Source of the DNA: JAVBMV01 sp031552145
Lineage (GTDB): Bacteria > Myxococcota > Myxococcia > Myxococcales > UBA5297
Assembly: GCA_031552145.1 (NCBI GenBank)
Contig: JAVBMV010000005.1
Coordinates: forward strand, 62,001 to 126,000
DNA length: 64,000 bases
Direction: 5' to 3'
The translations under genes and the position numbers were made by a program. Below the pieces are notes generated by a model that was not told the origin of the DNA, made no database searches, and saw nothing but the letters and a program-made list of their open reading frames with translations. Shown here one piece after another: positions 8,157 through 14,366 of the stretch. How positions within the stretch are numbered: the first letter of the stretch is position 1; each line of letters opens with the position of its first letter.

Positions 8157-9308
8157 CTAGTCGAGCAGTCGCTTCGCGATGATCTCATACTGAATCTCGC
8201 TGGTCCCCTCGAAGATCTTGAAGAGGCGGGCGTCGCGCCAGAAGCGCTGCGCCGGAAACTCGCGGCTGTAGCCATAGCCGCCGAAGACCTGTAACGCCTC
8301 GCTCGCGACGCGCTCCGCCATCTCGGCGGCGAAGGCCTTGGCCATGCCGGCCTCCAGGTCGCACCGCTTGCCGGTGTCCTTCATGCGCGCCGCGTACCAG
8401 GTGAGCTGGCGCGCCGCCTCCAGCTCCGTCGCCATGTGCGCCAGCTTGTGGCGGATCACCTGGAACTGCGCGATGGGCTTGCCGAACTGCTCGCGCTCCT
8501 TGGCGTAGGCGCGGGCGGCGTCGAGGGCAGCCTGCGCCACGCCGACCGCGCGGGCCGCGGTCTGAATGCGCGCATACTCGTAGGTGGCCATCAGCTGCCT
8601 GAAGCCCTGCCCCTCGACCCCTCCCAGGAGGCACTCGGCGGGGACCTCGTAGCCGTCGAAGGCCAGATTGTAGGAGATCATACCTTTGTATCCGATGGTG
8701 GGGATCGGATCGCCCGAGAGCGTCGGCGGAGAGAAGCCATCTCCCGGCTCCTTGGGCACGAGGAGGATGGAGAGCCCCTCGCGTCTCCCGGCCGCGGGAT
8801 CGGTGCGCAGCAAGGTGGTGAGCAGGTTGGCCCGGTTGGCGAAGGTGCACCAGGCCTTCTCGCCGTGCAGGATCCAGCGCCCCTCCGCGCGCCTGGCGCG
8901 CGCGCGGATCGCCGCGGTGTCGCTGCCGGCGTCGGGCTCGGTGAAGGCAGCGGCGGCGAGGAGCTCGCCGCTGCAGAGCTTCGGGAGCAGCTCGCGGCGC
9001 TGCTCCGCCGTGCCATGCGCCTCGATGAGCGTGCCCGTAATGAGCATCCGCGTCATCACGGAGCCCACCGAGAGCCACGCCCGAGAGAGCTCCTCGGTGA
9101 CAAGCGCCATCGCCAGCGCGTCGAGCCCGCTCCCGCCATACTCCACCGGGAAGATGAGGCCGAAGTAGCCCAGCTCGGCCATCTTGCCGATCAGGGGGAG
9201 GGGGATCTCGGCGCCCTCGTTGTCCAGCTTCGACGCGATGGGCTCCACCTCGCTCTGGGCGAAACTCCGGACGCTCTCGCGGATCGCCTGGTGCTCATTG
9301 GAAAGCAT
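8157..9308 (-). CDS. Acyl-CoA dehydrogenase, candidate methylsuccinyl-CoA dehydrogenase
   Basis: A 383-residue FAD enzyme of normal acyl-CoA dehydrogenase length. Motifs are YGGSGLDALAMALVTEELSR, FTEPDAGSDTAAIR, WILHGEKAWCTFA, YAKEREQFGKPI, and the C-terminal QVFGGYGYSREFP with IFEGTSEIQ, whose Glu is the catalytic base in the short-chain class. It sits between the two MaoC genes, and its start at 9308 overlaps the previous stop by 14 bases. In the EMC pathway the step before mesaconyl-CoA hydratase is methylsuccinyl-CoA dehydrogenase. The Rhodobacter enzyme has an extra N-terminal region of over 100 residues that is absent here, so the substrate is inferred from position only. Confidence 0.8.
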   Translation of the reverse strand: MLSNEHQAIRESVRSFAQSEVEPIASKLDNEGAEIPLPLIGKMAELGYFGLIFPVEYGGSGLDALAMALVTEELSRAWLSVGSVMTRMLITGTLIEAHGTAEQRRELLPKLCSGELLAAAAFTEPDAGSDTAAIRARARRAEGRWILHGEKAWCTFANRANLLTTLLRTDPAAGRREGLSILLVPKEPGDGFSPPTLSGDPIPTIGYKGMISYNLAFDGYEVPAECLLGGVEGQGFRQLMATYEYARIQTAARAVGVAQAALDAARAYAKEREQFGKPIAQFQVIRHKLAHMATELEAARQLTWYAARMKDTGKRCDLEAGMAKAFAAEMAERVASEALQVFGGYGYSREFPAQRFWRDARLFKIFEGTSEIQYEIIAKRLLD

Positions 9309-9786
9309 GCGTGCCCTCCGCCGGGCGGCGCCGGACCAAGATCTTGCGCTCGTACTCGAGGACGCGCTCGCCGCGCTGGTTCTCGCCATGCGTCGCGACG
9401 TGGACGATGCCCCGGTCCGCTTTCGACTCCGAGGGGCGTAGGTCGAGGACGAGGGAGGAAGAGAAGAGCGTGTCGCCCGGATAGACCGGGGAGGCGAAGC
9501 GCAGGTTCCAATAGCCCAGGTGCGCGAGTGCCTGCTCGGAGAGGTCTTCGACCGAGAGGCCAAAGATGACGTTCAGCGAGAGGAGGGGGTTTACCGGGCA
9601 GGTCGGGTGGCCCATCCGCCGGGCGTAGGGCTCGTTGAAGTAGAGCGGGTTGGCGTTCATCGTCCACGTGCTGAAGAGCGATGACTCCGCCGCCGCGAGC
9701 GTGCGGCCCCAATGGTGCGTGAAGCGCTGTCCTACCTCGAACTCCTCGAAGTAGCGGCCGCGCCTGACGAGTCTGCGTGTACCCAT
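9295..9786 (-). CDS. MaoC-like hot-dog hydratase, first gene of EMC operon (candidate mesaconyl-CoA hydratase)
   Basis: A 163-residue hot-dog protein. Its sequence resembles the N-terminal domain of mesaconyl-CoA hydratase: FEEFEVGQRFTHHWGRT, NPLLSLNVIFGLSVEDLSE, HLGYWNLRFASPVYPGDT and GENQRGERVLEYERKILV. It heads the eight-gene minus-strand operon, whose other genes follow with overlaps or gaps of at most about 25 bases. A hairpin upstream isolates it from the small-gene pair at 9876-10708. The ribosome site (GAGGGAG) lies inside a short inverted repeat. Mesaconyl-CoA hydratase adds water to give beta-methylmalyl-CoA, the substrate of the lyase two genes down. Confidence 0.75.
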   Translation of the reverse strand: MGTRRLVRRGRYFEEFEVGQRFTHHWGRTLAAAESSLFSTWTMNANPLYFNEPYARRMGHPTCPVNPLLSLNVIFGLSVEDLSEQALAHLGYWNLRFASPVYPGDTLFSSSLVLDLRPSESKADRGIVHVATHGENQRGERVLEYERKILVRRRPAEGTHAFQ

Positions 9787-9789
9787 GCC

Positions 9790-9815
9790 AACGCTCCCTC
9801 GGAAGGTCGAGCGTT
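9790..9815 (-). promoter_or_regulatory. Inverted repeat over the ribosome site of the EMC operon
   Basis: AACGCTC (9790-9796) pairs with GAGCGTT (9809-9815) across a 12-base gap. On the minus strand the downstream arm overlaps the GAGGGAGCG ribosome site and ends about three bases before the start codon at 9786. It could hide the ribosome site in the mRNA or be an operator for a dimeric regulator. I see no convincing sigma-70 boxes upstream. Confidence 0.35.
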
Positions 9816-9847
9816 AGGGGTATGGAGCGGGCTGGGTATGGGCAAGA

Positions 9848-9870
9848 GGCGCGCCCCATGCAGGCGCGCC
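9848..9870 (-). terminator. Hairpin upstream of EMC operon
   Basis: GGCGCGCC at 9848-9855 and again at 9863-9870, self-complementary, with a 7-base loop. It begins six bases after the stop of the small gene ending at 9876 and is followed on the minus strand by TCTT. It plausibly ends transcription of that pair before the EMC operon. Confidence 0.5.
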
Positions 9871-9875
9871 AGAAC

Positions 9876-10085
9876 TCATCTGCGCCGAAAGACCAGCTCC
9901 CCGGCAGGAGATGATGGGGGCAGCGCCGCCTCGGCGCGCTCTGCCGCGATGGCCTTGGGGCGCTTCACCACGCCAGGGCCGACGCGCTTCTCGGCGGGTG
10001 GGGACTCAACCGCGGGGGAGACCTCGGAACGGGCGCCCTCGCTGCCGCTCTTCTGCGAAGAGCGGCGCTTGCTCGTGGTAACCAT
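9876..10085 (-). CDS. Small basic protein of unknown function
   Basis: A 69-residue protein that starts MVTTSKRRSSQKSG and ends PAGELVFRRR, rich in Ser, Pro, Arg, Lys and Ala, probably disordered. The stop of the upstream gene overlaps its start (TGATG), which suggests translational coupling with the Cys-rich protein before it. I recognise no family. Confidence 0.5.
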   Translation of the reverse strand: MVTTSKRRSSQKSGSEGARSEVSPAVESPPAEKRVGPGVVKRPKAIAAERAEAALPPSSPAGELVFRRR

Positions 10086-10708
10086 CAATTGGCTTGGCCC
10101 TCTTGAGAGGGCGCCTCCTCTTCTTCCCATTCGTCGGTCTCTTCGTACTCTTCGTCGCCGGCCCCCTCCTCGTCACCCTCGCCGCCCGCGGGGGAGACGG
10201 TGCTGCCCGACTGCGCGGGCTTCGGAGGCGGCGCGGCGGGTGCCGCCTCGACGGCGACTGGCTCTACCGCCGGAACGACTGCCGGAACGGCGGACGCAGG
10301 CGCTGGAGCGGCGACCGTCTGCGGCTCCACCGGCGCGACAACGGTGGCAGGTGCCGGTGTCGCGTCCACCTGGGCAGCGGGCGCGACGAGCGCGGTGCCA
10401 TGTTCGGCGACTGGTTCGGTGACGCCATCGCATTCGGCGGGCGTAGGATCGCCGCAGCTCGAGAGCAGCAGCGCCCGCGCGCAGCGCGAGACTTGCGCGG
10501 CGCGCTCCTCACTCACGATGGTTTCGCCGGTCAGCCCTTGGCAGCGAAGCCCCTCCTCGACGCAACGCTCGTGCATCCCCTCCGCGCAGCGCGCGCGCTC
10601 ACACATCGCGCCGGCCCAGAGCTGGCAGAGGCTCTTCGAAGTGTACTGCCCCGGCGAGCCGAGCTGGCCGGAGATTGCCGCCGAGAGAAGCATTGCGCCA
10701 AGAATCAT
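10085..10708 (-). CDS. Secreted Cys-rich protein with Pro/Ala linker and acidic tail
   Basis: A 207-residue protein. The N-terminal dozen residues (MILGAMLLSAAISGQ) could be a short signal peptide. Residues 28-95 hold eight Cys in a compact region ending LLLSSCGDPTPAECDG. A low-complexity Pro/Ala/Val stretch of about 80 residues follows, and the last 35 are mainly Glu, Asp and Gly. The paired Cys suggest disulfides in the periplasm or outside the cell. It is unrecognised. It precedes and overlaps the small basic gene, so a basic and an acidic protein come from one mRNA. Confidence 0.6.
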   Translation of the reverse strand: MILGAMLLSAAISGQLGSPGQYTSKSLCQLWAGAMCERARCAEGMHERCVEEGLRCQGLTGETIVSEERAAQVSRCARALLLSSCGDPTPAECDGVTEPVAEHGTALVAPAAQVDATPAPATVVAPVEPQTVAAPAPASAVPAVVPAVEPVAVEAAPAAPPPKPAQSGSTVSPAGGEGDEEGAGDEEYEETDEWEEEEAPSQEGQAN

Positions 10709-10853
10709 GTGCGACCCCGCACCGGTGGCAAGCGAGCCGCCGGCTTCAATATGACGCCCAGAGCAAACCCCGTAATTGGCCAGAGCGCAAGAATGTGGCC
10801 AGCCGAAGGGAGGAAGGGCGACCTGCGAACGCTCGCCCTTCCGCTCGCCGGGG

Positions 10854-11897
10854 CTATCCCGCGTAGAGCTCCTCGAAGACCTCGCGCAGCCTGGCGTTCT
10901 CGCGCAGGACGTTGAGCGAGATCTCGGCGTGGCGGTGGGCGTAGCCGTTGCCGATGAACATGTCGATGTCCTTGCCCACGCCCTCCGCGCCCAGGGCGGC
11001 CTTGGTGAAGCTGACGGCCATGGAGAAGAAGTAGACTGTGCCGCGATCGCGGCAGGCGAGGATCGAGGCCATCTCGGTGTTGGGGTTGTTGGCGCAGTTG
11101 ATCACCACGTCGCAGAGCTTGCCGCCGGTGAGCTGCTCGACCTTCTTGAGCACCTCGACGGGCTGGGTGGCGTCGGCCGAGAAGACCTCGTCGGCGATGC
11201 CGAGGCTCTTCGCCCGTTCGGTGCTGCGCGCGCTATGGGTGTTGGCGAGGACGCGCCCCGTGACGCCGGCCCGCTTCTTCGCCTCGTGCAGGCAGAGCAT
11301 GCCCGACTTGCCGCCAGCGCCGATCACCAGCACCGTGTCGCCGGGCTTGACCAGGCGGGCCACCTGCGGAACGGCGCCGGCCACGTCGAGGACCGAGAGG
11401 GCCAGCTTGGCGCTCATATCGGTGGGCAGCTTCACCCAAACGCCGCTCTCGAAGAGGATCGCCTGGCCGTCGATGTCCACTTGATCGACGTCGGCGCGGA
11501 TCTCCTTAATCTTGTCGATGCGCAGCGGCGTGAGCGAGAGCGAGACGAGGGAGGCGATTCGATCGCCGGGCTTCAGGTCGACCTTGCCCGCGAGCGCGGG
11601 ACCTATCTCTCGCACCCGCCCCATGAACATGCCCCCGGAGCCCGTGACTGGGTTCTGGTGCTTGCCGCGCTCCGCGACGATCTTGAACATCGTCTCGGCG
11701 ATCTTCTTGGGGTCCCCACCCGCCGCGTTCTCGATCTGTGTGAAGCTGGCCGAGTCGATGTTGAGCGTGTCGACATCGGCGAGGATCTCGTTGTCGTAGA
11801 GCTCCATGGTGTTGTCGATCCGCTCGGCGGTCTGCGGCAGCACGCCCTTGGGATGGAGCACGCGGTGGAGTCCGTAGCGATCACCTGTCTTGGCCAT
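10854..11897 (-). CDS. kdd: L-erythro-3,5-diaminohexanoate dehydrogenase
   Basis: A 347-residue NAD-linked dehydrogenase that oxidises 3,5-diaminohexanoate to 5-amino-3-oxohexanoate in lysine degradation. The protein reads GLHRVLHPKGVLPQTAERIDN, then ELYDNEILADVDTLNIDSAS, a family-specific stretch. The nucleotide motif is VLVIGAGGKSG, and FFSMAVSFTKAALGAEG is near the end. Of two in-frame ATGs I choose 11897 because AAGGAG is seven bases before it and only one or two bases before the other. The next lysine genes (kamD, kamE, kal) start 5 kb away on the opposite strand, so kdd is under separate control here. Confidence 0.9.
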   Translation of the reverse strand: MAKTGDRYGLHRVLHPKGVLPQTAERIDNTMELYDNEILADVDTLNIDSASFTQIENAAGGDPKKIAETMFKIVAERGKHQNPVTGSGGMFMGRVREIGPALAGKVDLKPGDRIASLVSLSLTPLRIDKIKEIRADVDQVDIDGQAILFESGVWVKLPTDMSAKLALSVLDVAGAVPQVARLVKPGDTVLVIGAGGKSGMLCLHEAKKRAGVTGRVLANTHSARSTERAKSLGIADEVFSADATQPVEVLKKVEQLTGGKLCDVVINCANNPNTEMASILACRDRGTVYFFSMAVSFTKAALGAEGVGKDIDMFIGNGYAHRHAEISLNVLRENARLREVFEELYAG

Positions 11898-12167
11898 TGT
11901 CATTCTCCTTGCGCCACTGGACGCGGGTGGGGTGGAGGCGTCCGTGGGGTCGGGGGCGAAAGCTAGCCGAGCCGGCCGCCCTCGCGCAATCGCCCCCCCC
12001 CGGCTCTTCCAGGCGCTGAAGGGGCACGGAAAGTGCCTATGGGACGGCGACCGGGAAGCCGGCCCGCGCGCGGTGGAGGCGAGGGGTGTTGAATACCCGG
12101 GGCGGCCTCGCGTCGATGTGGCTTGTGCCTCTTGAGAACAGCGGGGCTGACTAGGTCGGGAAATGTA

Positions 12168-12197
12168 GTCAAACCGGAAGAAATTCCGACATTTGAC
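12168..12197. promoter_or_regulatory. Nested palindrome, operator candidate
   Basis: Outer arms GTCAAA (12168-12173) and TTTGAC (12192-12197) enclose a perfect inner hairpin CGGAA (12175-12179) / TTCCG (12184-12188) with loop GAAA. The right outer arm overlaps the -35 box of the plus-strand promoter. The left arm read on the minus strand gives the same TTTGAC, so the site could serve both directions. Confidence 0.4.
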
Positions 12198-12221
12198 AGA
12201 GCTTCCGTGGAGCGCTAGAAG
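12193..12221 (+). promoter_or_regulatory. Sigma-70-type promoter candidate for lipoprotein gene
   Basis: TTGACA (12193-12198), a 17-base spacer, then TAGAAG (12216-12221), which keeps four of six TATAAT positions. A transcript would begin near 12228, about 68 bases before the TTG start at 12296. Confidence 0.5.
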
Positions 12222-12295
12222 CCTGCCCGTTCTCAGTAGGTATGGTTCGGTCGGGAACTCGTATCACTAGGCAAAACCCAATCAAGGAGTCGAAA

Positions 12296-13963
12296 TTGCG
12301 TAGAGTCATCGCGTTGTGCGCCATCGCAGCCTTTGCCGCTTGTGGCGATAATAATGAAGTGGAAGAGAGCAAGAACAAGAACGACAACAACAACGACGTG
12401 AATGTCAAGGTCGAGCCTTCTCTCGTCCGGGCGCGCGTCAGTGGGCGGATTCACGATCACCAGCTGAACCCGCTCGCCGGCGTCACGGTGATCGTCGGCG
12501 GCCAGTCCGCGCTGACTGCCAGCACCGACGAGCTTGGCTACTTCTTCCTCGACGGCGTCGCGGTTGACGCCAAGCAGGATCTCTACCTGTCCAAGAGTGG
12601 CTTCGTTCCGTTCCGCAAGACCATCGACGTCGAGGGCTACATCAAGGGTGAAGAGGGCGCGCAGAACATCCTGATCGAGCATGACGAGATCTTCATCGGT
12701 TCCTACGCGCTCGTCCCGACCACCGACACCTACACCGTCCATGTGCGCGGATTCGATGCTTCTCTGGTCGGCAGCTTCACCGGCGTGCTCGAGATCACTC
12801 CCTCGATCATCACCGTGGGCGACGGCCTGGGCTGCACGGGCTCCGGCTCCTTCACCGTCAACGCGACCGGCAGCAATGGCGTCATTACCTTCGCCAATGT
12901 GCCCTCGCCGAAGTCGCTCTGGTACATGCACCAGTCGCGCGGCGTCGCCGTCAGCTACACCGTGGCGCTCCAGCCGATCTTCGAAGGCACGGGGACTCGC
13001 TTTGGGGGCATCGCGAAGACCTTCAGTATCGCCGATACGATCGAGGAGGGCTTCATCCCCGTCATCACGCTGCCGGCAGAGCACTTTCATTCGCCTGCGG
13101 TCGTCTCGGCCAACATCTCTAACTTTGGTGTCGTAAATCCCGGTGTCGATGGCGAGGCGGCGCATTGGAACCTGATCGCGCCGAGCGGCGCCATCCAGGT
13201 AGCCTTCGACTACCCCGTCGACCCCTCCTTCGTAGAGGTCGCGCTCTACGACCAGAAGTATGACGTGAACCACTATGCGCTGCTCAAGGCTGATGTCGCC
13301 TTCGAGACGCACGCGAACGGCCTCAAGATTACCCCCTCCGCGGCGCTCACCAATGGCAGCATGTACTACATGGTGCTTCGCCTCACCAGCAAGGCCTACG
13401 ACGGCTTCGGCACCATCAAGCTCGACGTTCCCTTCTTTGCCGGCGACAAGACCGCCCCGCTGGCGCTCGCCTTCACCGCGACCGCCAAGGAACTGGCGGC
13501 GGACGCCTCCCACACTGCTGGCCAGCTCGAGGCGGACGAGCCGGTGCTCTTCGCCCTCAATCAGCCCATCGGCTTCCCGGGAATGAACGCCACCACCGTA
13601 CAGCTCCCTGTCTACTTCGACTTCGATATCAACTCCAGCACGGCGCGCGATCTCGATGGCGAGAAAGAGACCAATACGCACAAGCCCCTCTGCGTCGCAG
13701 TGAAGACCGAGGTGAAGCCTCCGCGCTATGGCGCCCAGGTCACCAACACGGGCTATGCGCGCTGGTTCGAGCTCCCCGCCGGAATCCCCGGGCTCGTCAA
13801 CACCACCGGGCAGACCGGCAACACCGGCGCCATGAACGCGACGGTCATCGTCGCCTTCGGCGACTGGTCCAAGTGCCCGAACAACACAGGAACCGCGCTG
13901 CCGATGACCATCTTTGGCGAGCCGCTCACGGGCAACGTCGAGGCGAAGCTGACCAACAACTAA
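12296..13963 (+). CDS. Surface lipoprotein with carboxypeptidase-regulatory-like domain
   Basis: A 555-residue lipoprotein. I place the start at TTG 12296: AAGGAG is six bases upstream and the protein then opens with a lipoprotein signal (LRRVIALCAIAAFAACG; lipobox Cys after AFAA). An Asn/Lys/Asp/Glu-rich linker follows. Next comes a regulatory-like beta domain (VRARVSGRIHDHQLNPLAGV and later GYFFLDGVAV). The remaining 430 residues contain repeated beta-rich segments I do not recognise, with few Cys. It probably sits on the outer membrane. Base composition is visibly richer in A/T than the flanking metabolic genes. A strong hairpin follows. It is not an obvious lysine-pathway protein although it lies between kdd and kamD. 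Confidence 0.8.
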   Translation: MRRVIALCAIAAFAACGDNNEVEESKNKNDNNNDVNVKVEPSLVRARVSGRIHDHQLNPLAGVTVIVGGQSALTASTDELGYFFLDGVAVDAKQDLYLSKSGFVPFRKTIDVEGYIKGEEGAQNILIEHDEIFIGSYALVPTTDTYTVHVRGFDASLVGSFTGVLEITPSIITVGDGLGCTGSGSFTVNATGSNGVITFANVPSPKSLWYMHQSRGVAVSYTVALQPIFEGTGTRFGGIAKTFSIADTIEEGFIPVITLPAEHFHSPAVVSANISNFGVVNPGVDGEAAHWNLIAPSGAIQVAFDYPVDPSFVEVALYDQKYDVNHYALLKADVAFETHANGLKITPSAALTNGSMYYMVLRLTSKAYDGFGTIKLDVPFFAGDKTAPLALAFTATAKELAADASHTAGQLEADEPVLFALNQPIGFPGMNATTVQLPVYFDFDINSSTARDLDGEKETNTHKPLCVAVKTEVKPPRYGAQVTNTGYARWFELPAGIPGLVNTTGQTGNTGAMNATVIVAFGDWSKCPNNTGTALPMTIFGEPLTGNVEAKLTNN

Positions 13964-13986
13964 GTCTTTCCTTAGTTTGCGGTTGA

Positions 13987-14024
13987 GACAATGGCCGTCC
14001 CGGGATTCCGGGACGGTCATTGTC
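13987..14024 (+). terminator. Strong hairpin after lipoprotein gene
   Basis: A 17-base-pair stem (13987-14003 with 14008-14024) with one G-U pair and a four-base GATT loop, 23 bases past the stop. No T-run follows, but the stem is long enough to make termination or 3' end protection likely. Confidence 0.65.
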
Positions 14025-14366
14025 GTATGGGCATTTGATGTGGGTGTGGCACTCGGAAGAAGACGCTCGGAGAGGCGAAACGACGCATGGCGCAGAGAGA
14101 GGCTCCGAAAGCGACAAAACGAAGGACTTTGTCCTACATGTGGTTACATGGCCTCCTGTTTGGATACCCCTATCAACTGAGGGGAAGACGCCGGCAAGTG
14201 TGTACAGGTTGTGAACGAGCATCCCCCGTTTGTGCACGAGGTGTGAATGAGGCGCGGCTTGGGGTTAAGTCGCGCACATTTGCGCAGGATCCCCTAGACA
14301 CGTGCCTTTCTCCCTGCCATCGATGGTCCCGCAGCGATGCCGCGGGCGACCGCAGAAGGAGCAAAA
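14025..14366. other. Intergenic region before the second lipoprotein gene
   Basis: About 340 bases with no convincing gene. It contains a small hairpin (AGGAC TTT GTCCT near 14123-14135) and three helically spaced direct repeats (14209-14251). A good ribosome site (GAAGGAG) comes just before 14367. I do not see clear sigma-70 boxes. Confidence 0.5.
14209..14251 (+). repeat. Three phased 11-base direct repeats, regulator-site candidate
   Basis: TTGTGAACGAG (14209-14219), TTGTGCACGAG (14230-14240) and GTGTGAATGAG (14241-14251). Start-to-start spacings are 21 and 11 bases, close to two and one helix turns, so the copies face the same side of DNA. They lie about 116 bases before the lipoprotein start. 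Confidence 0.45.

Larger units (their letters stand above)
11898..12295. other. Divergent intergenic region between kdd and a lipoprotein gene
   Basis: About 400 bases without a gene. It holds a small hairpin (GGCAC at 12023-12027 with GTGCC at 12033-12037, loop GGAAA), a nested palindrome (12168-12197) and a plus-strand promoter candidate (12193-12221). A GGGAAGCCGG string at 12052-12061 recalls part of a cobalamin riboswitch, but the rest of that motif is missing. Nothing else stands out. Confidence 0.5.

Noticed and set aside
12020..12075. Possible cobalamin riboswitch near kdd (GGGAAGCCGG string and a small hairpin)
   Set aside because: The remaining B12-box elements are not present in either direction, and kdd itself does not use B12.
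12233..14020. 595-codon minus-strand open frame opposite the first lipoprotein gene
   Set aside because: The plus strand has promoter, ribosome site, lipobox and terminator; the minus frame has no recognisable domain.
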